A stretch of DNA of 64,000 nucleotides, from contig JAJVDF010000167.1 of NCBI GenBank assembly GCA_022410635.1, forward strand, positions 1,010,473 through 1,074,472, read 5' to 3'. The notes under the pieces were generated by a model. It had not been told where the DNA came from. It did not search any database and saw nothing but the letters and a program-made list of their open reading frames with translations. A program made the translations under genes and the position numbers. The DNA is from Tretioscincus oriximinensis (lineage: Eukaryota > Chordata > Lepidosauria > Squamata > Gymnophthalmidae). Of this stretch, positions 23,831-37,108 are shown piece after piece. How positions within the stretch are numbered: the first letter of the stretch is position 1; the number at the start of each line of letters is the position of its first letter.

Positions 23831-24177
23831 GATAAATAGAATTCTTGACTTCCAGGACAATAATGCAAATAAAACGTAACTCAAACAAGAAAAAAATACT
23901 TATCTTTCTCATTTTAAACAACAGGCCTTTGAGGTTCCTTTAACTGGGATAGCAGTGGTGCTTCTTTAACATCCTTTGAAGTCTTATAAATGGGAGGCTT
24001 TCACAAATGCTTATTGTTTCCTCACTAGAACCAGAATTCAGCAAGTCACTAAAATTGCCCCATATTCAAACCCTTATAGTTAGCAACATTGCTGGAAACA
24101 TTCCACGTCCAGTGGGCGTACTTTGTTTACAGCCCTGATAAATTNTGACTAGATATACAAAGTTGCTCAATTCTTGT

Positions 24178-24285
24178 TTATTTAGTTTATAACATTTGTA
24201 TCCAGCTCTTCACCAAAACTCTCAAAGCAGGTGATATCATACAATAAAGCACAAAATATCAAACAATATTTTAAAAATACACACC
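24178..24285 (-). repeat. L2/SINE-type tail fragment
   Basis: The line tatccagctcttcaccaaaa, then ctctcaaagcaggtgatatc and an AATAAAGCAC-rich end, resembles reverse L2-type tail sequence. Confidence 0.4.
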
Positions 24286-25187
24286 CTTCCTTCCTCCTTC
24301 ACAAGTTTGCCATGTTCTGCTGCTCTGACTTTTGATCACATACTTTTAATCTTTAGTTCTGAAAAACTGAGTTAAACCAGGAGAAATCTCTTTTTTTCTT
24401 GGTTTAGTCTCGTTCAAATATGTATTGGACAACACCTTAAAGTTCTGGGAAATGGTGGTACTTTGTATATTTTTCATTTCTTGTACTGCCGATGAAGCAT
24501 TTCTTGATCATTTCTCAAATACTAAGTGTTAAGGAGCAATAATCAGGCATTTTTCCATGGAAATGTCAATCTTCATTTACGGCTAGAGTTTATATTTTAT
24601 TGTAATCGAAATCAATATCAATAACTTTTAAAACTTGGTTAATTAGAGCCCAGATTTCAATGAACATTCGAAGAGTCTTAAAAAGAATGAAAGGCATTGC
24701 TTTCCTGAGATACAGAAGGGTTAAAAGCAGGGCTGATTTTAAAAGAAAAGAAAAGGAACATTGCAGCAAATGTAAGTCATGCTGAGACGATTTCTTTCCA
24801 TTAGGTAAAGTGGCAAGCAGTGCAAACAGTTCTNTGTTAACTGTTCATATGCTGCATTAAAAATGAACTGTGGTGCTCAAAATGCCTGGAATGTCCTTTC
24901 TGAAGCATTGAGATAAATATGGGGCTGCTACTGACTGGCTAAGACAGTGAGCCAGTATTTCCATCCAGTGGTGTACGCCATATATCTCTGGAACCAGCTA
25001 CTGCCTTTCAGTCTTTTTAAATGGGAATGAAATTGACTGGCAAGACAAAGACCTGAGCTGAGAAGTTCTCTTCACATTTGTGGCAAATGCTTAATTAGGA
25101 AATGGAAGGATGGTAATCATGAAATGTAAATTTAAAATAAAAATCTTTGCAAACTACAAACTTGTTTTTGCAAACTACAAGTTTTTG

Positions 25188-25310
25188 CATCTCAAGAAGT
25201 AGTATCTACGAGAGCTGCCTACCTTTCCCCTATTAGTCTCCAAGTGCTAGAAGCTCCCTTGCTGGACTTTCTAACTAAGACTAATATGGCTATTTCTCTG
25301 AAATCAACTA
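25188..25310 (+). repeat. Reptile interspersed-repeat tail
   Basis: The order of gcatctcaagaagtagtatc, acgagagctgcct, ttagtctccaagtgctagaa, gctggactttct and ggctatttctctgaaatc is shared with 41519-41620 and 40752-40815. It resembles a common reptile repeat in which acgaaagcttatgc is followed by ttagtct...aaggtgct. The class is not assigned. Confidence 0.5.
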
Positions 25311-25456
25311 CAACGTGCCTGTTCAAGTTAATGTGGCAAGATTGGTCTGGAGTAGCTTGAACATGAGGCCCACAATGTGCTGGAATGTATATAAAAACAG
25401 CATAGTTAGAATATATGTGTTTGTTAATTACTCATCCTCCTTTCTTACGCTGTCAG

Positions 25457-25480
25457 TCTGAGGATGTTGATCTGCTTTTG
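25457..25480 (+). CDS. MEF2C: MEF2C beta microexon (residues 271-278)
   Basis: This exon of 24 nt lies between a pyrimidine-rich acceptor (ctgtcag) and a strong donor (gtaagt). It encodes the eight residues Ser-Glu-Asp-Val-Asp-Leu-Leu-Leu, identical to the beta cassette of mammalian MEF2C as I know it. The acidic-hydrophobic peptide raises transactivation strength. In mammals it is included mainly in brain and in differentiating muscle. The frame is kept with or without it, since both flanking junctions are phase 0. It is too short to be found by a length-based ORF search. Confidence 0.97.
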
Positions 25481-26568
<1,088 letters not shown>

Positions 26569-27197
26569 TGATCAGATAGTGCCACACACACTATNTCAGT
26601 AACACTGAAAGATCTTGTTCACTCATTTTCTGATATCATTCTTGTTAAAAATGAAAATTTTAAAAGTATATCCTGAATTATGGGAAGAAATATATTTTAC
26701 TTGACCAAAGCTTTGAAAATCAAAAATACTACTGTTTTCTGTCAGAAAGTTCCTCTGATTTTGTTAGAATATTATAACAGAAGTCCACTGCCAGAACTTC
26801 AGGTTTGAAGTGTTCCAAAAGGCCAATTTCATTGTAAATCTAGCCGCAGATTGCTGAAATGGCAGTTTTCACATTTTTGCAAATTTGTAACTGTGGTTGA
26901 AGTGCGCTAAAAATGTTCATATATTAAGGACTGGGTAGGCACTGCATCCTAATCCACACTTTTGCTTCAAGGTTGCAGCAAATCATGTGGTTAGAGATTT
27001 TAATAAACACAGAATTGAATTTTTGGTTCTACTGACCAGGCAACTCTAAAGACCAAGTGCTTGAAAATTCAGCTGCATTTGATTTCAGACACAATTTTTG
27101 AAATCCCATTCAAATAATATGTTAGAACTGATACGTATACACCCAACACCCATTAATTAGCATGGACTTCTATTCACGTTATGTTAGAAAAATTGAG

Positions 27198-27330
27198 ATT
27201 TATTTATTTACATTTTTATACCGCCCTATACCCGTAGGCCTCAGGACGATTAACAATAAAACCATCATTTTAACACATTTAAAACAGCCTTTTCTAAAAA
27301 TGGGGAGGAGACAGTAGTTTTCTAGCCAAA
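27198..27330 (-). mobile_element. L2-like LINE 3' tail
   Basis: A TTTA run is followed by tataccgccctatacccgta, then ggcctcaggacgattaacaa, and ends in the tctagccaaagata line. It is the reverse strand of an L2 3' end, the same as 7500-7835 and 19290-19450. Confidence 0.65.
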
Positions 27331-28417
27331 GATAATTCCTTGATTTGGTTTCTTTTATTGTTCCACTCCTAAATGGTAGGAAATATACATAACCAAGTCT
27401 TGGCTACAGTGATTTGTTTGGTCCACATTTTTCCTTACCTAGCAGTACTTTAGTGTACACTTAATGTATATTTCACTTCATGAGCTTGTTCGTGACATTT
27501 CCCTTCCTGGACCTGCTTTGATCGAGAAATGGAAGTGACATAAACAATCTGTTCTGAGAAGCATTTTCTCTCTGACACTTGATGATTGGGCTTTTTTTCT
27601 TTCCTTTTTTTCCACCCTGGCCATCTCCTGAGTTTTTAAAGCTCCCACACATTTGCAGTTATTGCTTCTAAAGTTCCTTTTCTTCTCTGCACCCCTAAAT
27701 TTCATCCACTCTTCCAAACATGGCATTCATAATTTAGGGATTCTATTCTTCTCAAGACACATACAATCCTCCTGTCATTCAGTCACACACATATGCACAT
27801 CCATCCATACACACACACAAACACTGCTTTAAATCAGTTTGCTTACCTGTCACAGATGCTTCTCCCAAAGCATCTGTGAAAAGATTAACAGTTTGATGGG
27901 GAAAGGTTGCCAGTGCTTAGAAGGCTAAGTCTCTTTGGAGCAGCAACAATTATATGCAGATGTCTTTGGGGGGATGGGGGGGTTAGAAGTTCTCTCTCCA
28001 TCAGTTTTATTTAATTATATTTGTATTGATCCTGGAACTTTTTGCATGTAAAAAAATCAAGGCAAATGCAGGATACCCATATTTTGCTAAACAAAAAACA
28101 TTCTTAAAAAAAACATAGGCATGTTTTTTGAGTGTTGCAGGAGTAAATCTCACTTAAAAACTTCCTCCCAAATGCATTACGCTTACCACATAAAAATACA
28201 AAAGGAAATGCTCCCTTTCTCTCACTGTGAACACTATCCACAGATAATCCAAGTTAGAATTCACACCGAAATAGCAAGCTACACTAATGCAGAAAACACA
28301 CAAGTGGATAAAGTCCATTCTAATTAAATATACACTCTTCAGTTGTAATTCAATAGTAAAACAAGACTGCTTGAGAAGCAAAGGTTACACTCATCAGAAA
28401 TAGGTAATGTCAAACTA

Positions 28418-28563
28418 TAGCCAGATCTACACATCATTTATATTCCACAATATTCCATAATAAAGCATTGTATGGACTGTTTATTAAAAAATATCTTTGC
28501 TTTATTGTGGAATATTGTGGAATAAAGTGGAATAAATAAGTGATATGTGGAAACGGGCTATAT
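28418..28563. mobile_element. AT-rich foldback MITE
   Basis: Inner arms attccacaatattccataa and ttattgtggaatattgtgga are inverted copies flanking a short loop. Outer ends tatagccagatctacaca and tgtggaaacgggctata form an imperfect terminal inverted repeat. No coding capacity. Confidence 0.65.
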
Positions 28564-28830
28564 CTCTTCCAAGTAAACTCCATCAGGAAGCCAAGGGAGA
28601 TACTTTTGCAGTCAGATGAAATTGGAACCAACAGCAACATGGAATGCAACTAGATGTGCACATATCTTTGCTTTAAATGTGATATCCAGAGCCAACAGGT
28701 AGCTTGTCAAAGCACAGAACCACTGTTTTCTCTCCTTGAACTGCTGTGGAAGTTCAGCTGGTTCTATTTCCAGAGTCCTGTAAATCCCAGATGTTGCCAT
28801 TATTTGAGGGTAGTTCCCCATTCTCAATAA

Positions 28831-29250
<420 letters not shown>

Positions 29251-30435
29251 TAAGTTATAACACCAGCAAGTATCTTGTAGTATTGCATATTGTATAGTAG
29301 TGATCTATGTTATCTTAACTTTCTAAGATCATAGCACAATCCTGTCCATAGTAAATTAATAAGAAGAAGTTAGGGAGTTGGCTTCTAGAAAGAATCATGA
29401 TATAATTCCCTATTATCCTATGTGTACCATCCAATTTATTAAGATATAGACTACTTCATTTTCACATGAAGCTCAGGTGTCCTCCTGTCTCTTTGCAGAT
29501 AGCGGTTCTGAAGGTTGTTAGGGCAGTTTCTTTAAGATACAGCTTTGATATTTAGTAGATGGCTGAGCTATGATATTATGCCATTAATGACATAATCCAT
29601 GCATCTGGTTATAGTATAACCTAGTATTTCTGACATTTGGCCACTCTGAATTCCTGAGCTGGTGGTCCCCTGGGTGAGGCAACACCAACCAAAACTCTTC
29701 AGAGTTAACTTCCTGGGTTTACTTAATAATGGACTTTAAATCATTTCCCATTTCCACAGTTACCTAGACTATCCTGATATAGGCCAAGCCTCCCCACACC
29801 AGAATCTGCAGTCCATTCATGGACAGTATACCACCACTTATGAACTGTGATAACCAAATATTCCTCTGCAGTGTAGCACTCCGAAGATGTAATTATTATA
29901 GATTCATGTTTCAAATGCTAGAAAGTGCAACTCAACATTGGTTAATTTAATGTAGAAATTTACAGAAATTGTGGAATTAGAGGTGAAGATGAGAAAACAG
30001 CTTTGAGAAAACAGCTTTGCAAGCAAAAAATTCCCAGGAATAATCCCAGCATTTCTATTTAAAAAGGATCAAGTATTGGCTCAGTCAAGGTTCCTTACCT
30101 TAGGGCTCCCAGATGTTTCTGAATACCAAACATTCAAGGCCCACAGAATTTAGGCTACTAGCATGTGCCACTAGTATTTGGATATCAGATCCCTGTTCCT
30201 AACTTAACTTGAAGTGAATTAATTCTTCAAATCAGCCTTATTTATTTGGGCTACCGTTAGAAAACCACTGACTTCAGTCGTGCTTAATAGTCATGCTTTT
30301 AAAATTCAAAGCATGAAAGCAGGTAAAGCAATACAAATCCAACTTTCCATTTTCCTATCACTTATATAGTCTTCTATTAACATAAAGTTGGATCACTATT
30401 TTTTATATGCTTTTGGGCCCAGTGTAATAAAGCAT

Positions 30436-30638
30436 TTTTTTTAATATAGATTTTTATTGCATTTTACAAAATCCTTCCATATTTATACATTTTTTTTTTC
30501 TCATCACAATAGTTATTTCTTCCCCTACCCCCGCCCCCCTCACTCGGATTCACTCGGGATCATAGTAACAGTCTATGGTCGAGCAACATCATTATGGCAT
30601 TTGTTAACAGTTCATTTCTATTGCTCTCAATACCGGAC
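30436..30638 (-). mobile_element. 5'-truncated retroposed LINE (L1-like) 3' end
   Basis: The insert is bounded by the direct repeat gtaataaagcat (30424-30435 and 30639-30650). On the minus strand it ends in caataaaaatctatatt and a poly(A) run, with a poly(A) signal just before the tail. This is the signature of target-primed reverse transcription. A G-rich stretch (gaggggggcgggggtagggg on minus) is typical of some L1 3' UTRs. No ORF remains, so the family is only suggested. Confidence 0.7.
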
Positions 30639-32454
30639 GTAATAAAGCATGAATATTCATATTTGTCTTCTCTGCATTTCATCAAAGCTTTCACGGCACT
30701 GAAACTTTTAACAGTTTACTACACCAATATCTGTGTTTGCTTGCTGCCTTGCCTTGCCAAACAACTCCTCTACCTGTCTTTTCAAAAGAAACAGGCATAT
30801 TTACACTATTTGGAACTCAACACGTAATCCAAATAAGTTGCTTTAAAGATTGTCAGCAACCTAGATTCATCTATCAACTAAGGGCATGCAGTCCTGCCCT
30901 CTAGTGGCAACTGCAGGCGAGTAATTTACCAGAAGGAGCTAACCTACAAGTAATAGATATTTCTGCAGAGTTTTGAAATTATTTATACAAAACTATACAT
31001 AGTGACACACAAAAAATAAAACAAAAACTTCCCAGTGCAAAAACCACAGAGTGTGGTTTCCTTGTGTCTTAATAACTATATTCCTGGTGTCCAATTTTTA
31101 AGATATGTGAGGCTTGTAGGACAGCTATAAGAACATAAGAGGAGCTCTGCTGAATCAGTCAGCATTATATCTCACACAGTGGCTCACACAATGGGACATC
31201 ATGAACATCAGCACAGTTTGACCTATGAATTAAAGCTAGAATCTAAACCCTGCTTGTATTAAATTGTAACAATTAACCTCATTGACCATTGGATTGGTCT
31301 TTAATATGTTATCTGTACCCAAAGTACTATTAATATAATTTTTCCATAATATCTTTGTGGCTAATATCCATCTCAGTTTTTCAGAGGGAAAAAAAGGTCT
31401 CTCTCAGATTGCATTAAAGTCCATTAATAGGCTGTTCTCACTATGTTACCATAAAAAATAATACAAAGGGCATAGTTGACAACTCAACTTTGGAGCCGTT
31501 TCGTCAGTTCTGAAGATAGTGAGGAATAAAGCAAACGTAGTCATAGGATGTTTATGAAGTTATAATGAATTTGTGTTTTAATAAGACTGGAATAATGAAA
31601 GCATATATGGATTCCTGAGTAAAAAGGAGGACAAATTACCTTCAGTATTCTAGTCTATACCATACACCTGTTAATAATTACTATTGTGTACAAACAATAG
31701 TTTTAGTGTGTTCAAATTAATCATAGCACATTTGGTTACATACAATCAGGGGAGGGGATTTCTGCTGCTCAAAAATGTCATGTATAACAGAAGTTATTAC
31801 TATACGCATATTGAAGCTCAAGAAATGAACCAGTTCACATAGAAGACAGACCTGGCAGAACAAAAGTCTCGAGTAGAACTTATTTTACAATAATTTTAGG
31901 TACTTATTGAAGAAAATGAATCTAAGAAAATGCAGTACTTTCTTTTCCTTTACCAGTTGGTAGCTCCTATTCCTTTGAAAAAATAACCGCATCTTAAAAA
32001 TAAAAACTGCAGATTGCAGGGCAGATGAAAGCAATTATAGATACAGCCTATAGTTTTCCTCTTTGTTGTCTGATAATAGCCATCCATTATTAAACATTGT
32101 GACAATTAAACATTGCCATATCATTCTACATATAAATGTGTCCACATGAAATCATAGCTTTATTTTCTGCTATATTGGAAACTTCTGGCACAAATCTCTA
32201 GCCTTGACTCCAGAGTAAGTCCCAGTGAGTTTGTGAAGAAATGAAGCTGAATATCCTAAATATGCTCCACAGTGGCTTTCCACCTTGAAACTATTTATTT
32301 ATAATATTCAGTGTAGCATCTCAATTTCACATACAGAGAATGAGTGGTATAATCTGCATGTGCAATGAATGTGTTATAGTAAATTTTAGAACACATGCAG
32401 CAGAATCAGTAACAGGATGGGGTAGCATTATAGCTAGGCCTTTTCCTATGATCA

Positions 32455-32975
32455 GACTTGATTGAATTATATAAAATCATGAGTGTTGTGGGAAAAGGTT
32501 GATAGAGAAAAATATAATATTATGACCAAGGGGCGCACTATGAAGCTCATAACAAAAGAATTGGGGTCAATAATGGAATTACTTTTTTACCCAGATGTTC
32601 ATTAATTTATGAAATTTACTAACAGAAGAGGTAGTAACGGTAAGAAGAAGAAGAAGAACTTGGTTCTTATACCCCGCTTTTCTCACCTTTCAAAGGGACT
32701 CAAAGCGGCTTACAAGGATATATTTTGCCCGAAGGCTCACATTCTATCTTCCCCACCAGGCTATGGTGGTTCCCATGTATCTACTTGCACTCAATTGCAA
32801 TTTCTTGCAATTCATGCTTTCGAATAGCTGGGTTGGCTAGAGCTACAGGCTAGTGGAAGGTGCTCACCCCTCCCCACTTCCAACACAGGGCTTCGAAACC
32901 CGATCTCCCAGGCGAGAGACGAATTCCTAAGCAACTGAGCTATCCGTGCCTGCTCAGCAACCTGAATACAATAAG
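32455..32975 (+). mobile_element. CR1/L2-like LINE fragment carrying a nested SINE
   Basis: The line gattgaattatataaaatca, then aggttgatagagaaaaatat and acagaagaggtagtaac, matches the LINE at 16660-16860. It stops at about 32640. After the SINE, a short continuation (cagcaacctgaataca) fits the next LINE position. Strongly diverged. Confidence 0.55.
32642..32950 (-). mobile_element. tRNA-derived SINE, family B copy 2
   Basis: The reverse strand shows a tRNA-like head, gcacggatagctcagttgct, with a clear A box, then a B box ggtttcgaagcc. The body matches 675-974. The tail reads cggggtataagaaccaagtt and ends in a (CTT)n run. It is better preserved than copy 1 and therefore probably younger. Confidence 0.8.
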
Positions 32976-34456
32976 AGAAGTCATAACATTATAACTATTA
33001 TAGTCATAGACACATTTTACTTCTGAACTGATAAACTGTCATATTGGATTGGGTTAGGAATAGGCTCATCCCTTTGCTTCACCACCTTCACTGGTTCATT
33101 CATTGGCAACCAAGNAAAACTTATGTGGGTCTGAGAATTTTATTTTTCAAAGGGTACATGAGTGTTGAAAAGGAAACTTTGGGTGTGTGCTTTGTTCTTG
33201 ATCCAGTAAACCATAATTTATTAATCAGAAAGTACATGAATTGACTGATGACCAGATTTATATAAGATTATGCTAAAAATTCAAATTTCATTAGTGCTTC
33301 CAGTGCTAAAGTAATATATGGTCAGTGTTTTACCACAGGAGAATCACATTGGGATGTATGTTGCATTAGTCCAAATGTCATCAACTTTTTTAAAAAGTTG
33401 CCAGTAGATGGTGCTTTAATGCAAAGCAAGCTTCCAAACTGAAGTACTGCTTATCTCTTTTTCATTTTAAAATATATTCCTAATTTATCTTGCCACACAA
33501 TAACAAGTTCAGTGAACATGCCTGCATAGTGAAATGCTTAGCTTTGGTCTTTCTTGATAATACAGTAGCCTCTGAGGACAAGAAGATATTTTGCTACAGA
33601 AACCTATGACCCAAATGCATTATTCACATTATGCTTAGTATAGTCATATTTAGGTTTGCACGTGAACAAGGCCGTAATGATCACTTCCTATTATGGTCAG
33701 CAGGATATAATCAGGTCTGCTAAACCGTCATATTCCTTGATGCATTTTTACTTGCCAAATAATTATATAGCTACACATGCAGAAAATATTGCCTATGAAG
33801 ATACAGATGTGTGGCTTAGATCTCTTCCTCCTTAATGTCAGATCTCCATGGCTATTGAATTGTTCATTATTTATAGTATAGCTTCCTGTACTGCAGCTTC
33901 CATTCTTCATGTTAATTAAAAATACTGACTTGTATCCAAATTTTGGAACCCATTTTTATGGAAATATTTTACAAAACTAAGAAATAAATATTTTGATCAC
34001 ACATTTAATTTACACTTCCATTCCATTTCCTTTTGAATTTTTAACCCCCAATCTGTGATATTTAGGGGTGAGAAAATAGTAACACTGCTTGCCTCCAGTA
34101 CACATCACTTAAAGCAGCATAATTGTCAATTTAGTTTTTAGTACATCAAACTTAGTTCCTCCTCTTAAAAAAAAAGCAACTTTGATGCTTATTAACCTGG
34201 TACAAAGCCATTTTTAAAATCCATTTCCAAAGTGAAGTGACTTGCAAGTATACATAAAAAGATGAAGAAATATTTGCAAATCTTTTTCTCCAAACCACTC
34301 AGAGCAGGATAGCTTTGGTTCAGTAACAACACACTCTGTATCTACAGATATTGCTCCTCTTCTCCATGGCATACACTAATATCAGTTTCATTCTTTTTTT
34401 AGCTCATGTTTTATGTAAGTGTGCTTTTCTGGGGGCTCTGCCTCCTCCGTCTGTAA

Positions 34457-34801
<345 letters not shown>

Positions 34802-35130
34802 TAACATTATTAGCTATTAGGGTTTTTTTTCCTTGCAGTGTGTGTGTGTGCTATACCTTAATGGGAAATAGGGTGGGAGGGGGTCGATATGCATTATATG
34901 TGCTGTGTGGGGAGGGGGGGAAGTCAGGTACTCTGTTTTGTAAAAGTACTTTTAAATTGCCTCAGTGATACCATATTAATGATAAACAGCAATGCTGAAA
35001 TAAGCTTCGCACTTCAGTTGTACAACAGAACACTTGTACAAAATAGGTTTTAAGGTTAACTTCTTTTCACTGTTGTGCTCCCTTGCAAAATGTATGTTAC
35101 AATAGATAGTGTCATGTTGCAGGTTCAACG

Positions 35131-35148
35131 TTATTTACATGTAAATAA
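35131..35148. promoter_or_regulatory. MEF2C: Perfect 18-bp palindrome with Pumilio-type element in the 3' UTR
   Basis: TTATTTACATGTAAATAA equals its own reverse complement. It includes TGTAAATA at 35140-35147, which fits the Pumilio (PUM1/2) consensus UGUAHAUA. It lies in a 3' UTR block that I recall as conserved in mammals. Protein binding is inferred only from the motif. Confidence 0.6.
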
Positions 35149-35477
35149 GCAAAAAGGAGGAAAAAAAAGAAAAAAGAAAACTTNTGCTCAGTGGGGCATA
35201 TCTTTACTGAGAGAGAAAGCAGCTGTTATGCAACATATAGAAAATGTACAGATTTTTCAAAGACCCAGAACTAGGTGACTGAAAAGGAAGAGGCAGGTAA
35301 TCGGTTACCTATTCTAAGATGCTCACAAATGTGTTGGCATATCATTGGAGTATGGCACTCAGTTAAATGGATCAAAAAGATTTAAAGGAGGACCATACTT
35401 GTAAAAATAAGGGGGATGTTCTTCTTGAGGGCTAACCTATTTAATTTNAAAAAAATCTGGGTCTGATTCACTTATTA

Positions 35478-35483
35478 AATAAA
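35478..35483 (+). terminator. MEF2C: Possible proximal poly(A) signal
   Basis: AATAAA inside ttattaaataaaaa, about 680 nt after the stop codon. Use would give a short 3' UTR. An AT-rich context makes chance occurrence possible. Confidence 0.4.
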
Positions 35484-37090
35484 AAAAATATAAAAATATG
35501 TAAATTACATTTTCCTTATTTTCATATTAAAAAATTAAGAGTTTGCAAAGCAATGTGGCTTTTTGTAGTCTACTTAAGCCAAAATGTGTTTTTCCCTTCA
35601 TAGCTTTGCCAATATTTTAAACAGCCCTGAAAAGACAAAAAAGGGGACTTTTTTGTATAGAAAGCACTACCTTAAGCCATGAAGAACTCCATGCTTTGCT
35701 AACCAAGATAACTGTTTTCTCTTTGCAGAAGTTTTTGTTTTCGAAATGTGTATTTCTAATTATATAAAATATTAAGAATCTTTTAAAAAAAATCTGTGAA
35801 ATTAACATGCTTGTGTATAGCTTTCTAATATATATAATAATTATGGTAATAGCAAAAGTTTTTGTTATCTTAATAGTGAGGGAATTATATTTGTGCAGTT
35901 GCACACTTAAGTAACTATTTTTCCTTTTGGTTTTTCTTTTTATTTGCGTATATTTTACAGAATCAGTCAGCTGTTGAAGGCTAATCTGCAAAAGATTAAA
36001 TAATTTCCCTTTCTATTGCAGCCCACTGAATTCCAATACTGCATTACCTATGATCAAGTTTTGATCTGTTGTATATACTGATTAGCTCCGTCATACCAGT
36101 CTGCATTTATAACTATGTTTAAGGCCCCCTTCTTACTTTATTTCTGCCTTGCGTATCTTGTGGATTTATGTAGTTTTTATCCCAATCTTAATCAGCTTTT
36201 CCCTCTTTCAAAAGTTCATCAAAATTGAACTCCATATCGTATTCGGTGTCGGATGCACCAAAAACCAGGAAGTGCAAGAAATAGTTTTTACAATGAAGTA
36301 ATAGTAAAAATTAACTATGTTCAAATGGGGATTTATCCCAAATCTCATCACAGACGCATACTTCACTTGAATTACTATCTGCAATTAGTATGATGGTACA
36401 GCCAATATGTTCATTGGCCACTGTCAATGAGCAGTAGGAAACGGTATAGTTCTGTTCAAGAATATTGGGATGTGGAGTTCCTTTGAACAACCACTTCTGT
36501 TACAAAAGTTGTTCTCAGGTTTTAACGCTTTCTGCAGGAAATCACCATTTTTTTGCAAAGAAGATACTCATTAAGTGATGACCACTGAGTACTATTTCCA
36601 AACAGTTTTTTTCTCTTGCATTAGTAAACCCTCCTGAGACTGTTTTACTTTTAAAAAGCTTAAGTAAACTCTCAGAAGTGTTACAGATATCGTCTGCTCA
36701 GCAGAAATGCATGACAAAAAAGACAGTATTATCCATTTTAAATGCATCTTTCCCTCTCTTGCACAATTTTAGTTGTTAATTAATTTACTCCTTTCCCACA
36801 TCTCCTTCCCCACAAAAAAGGAAGTTTGGTGCAAAACTGTTCCTAAGCCCTTTTATTTATGCTGAAGTCCTGTGGAAAGCTGCTTGATCGTTTTCTGTAC
36901 TGATAAGACATATTATTCAACCCCTAATGTGCTCGAACACAAGCTAAGCTTCTCAGTACCTTCTGCAGAAGGATCTTCTGGAAGAAAAGCTTTTCATACA
37001 TGTTCTTAACATGATATAGGAAAGGATCCAGAGGCCTCCTCTTTTCACGCTGATGTAGGATAGGAAAAGTTCTATGCCCAGCTAGAATGC

Positions 37091-37108
37091 TTCATCTGCA
37101 TAGATGAA
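37091..37108 (+). other. Small hairpin in the 3' UTR
   Basis: TTCATCT, a GCAT loop and AGATGAA form a 7-bp perfect stem. No function is known. Confidence 0.35.
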
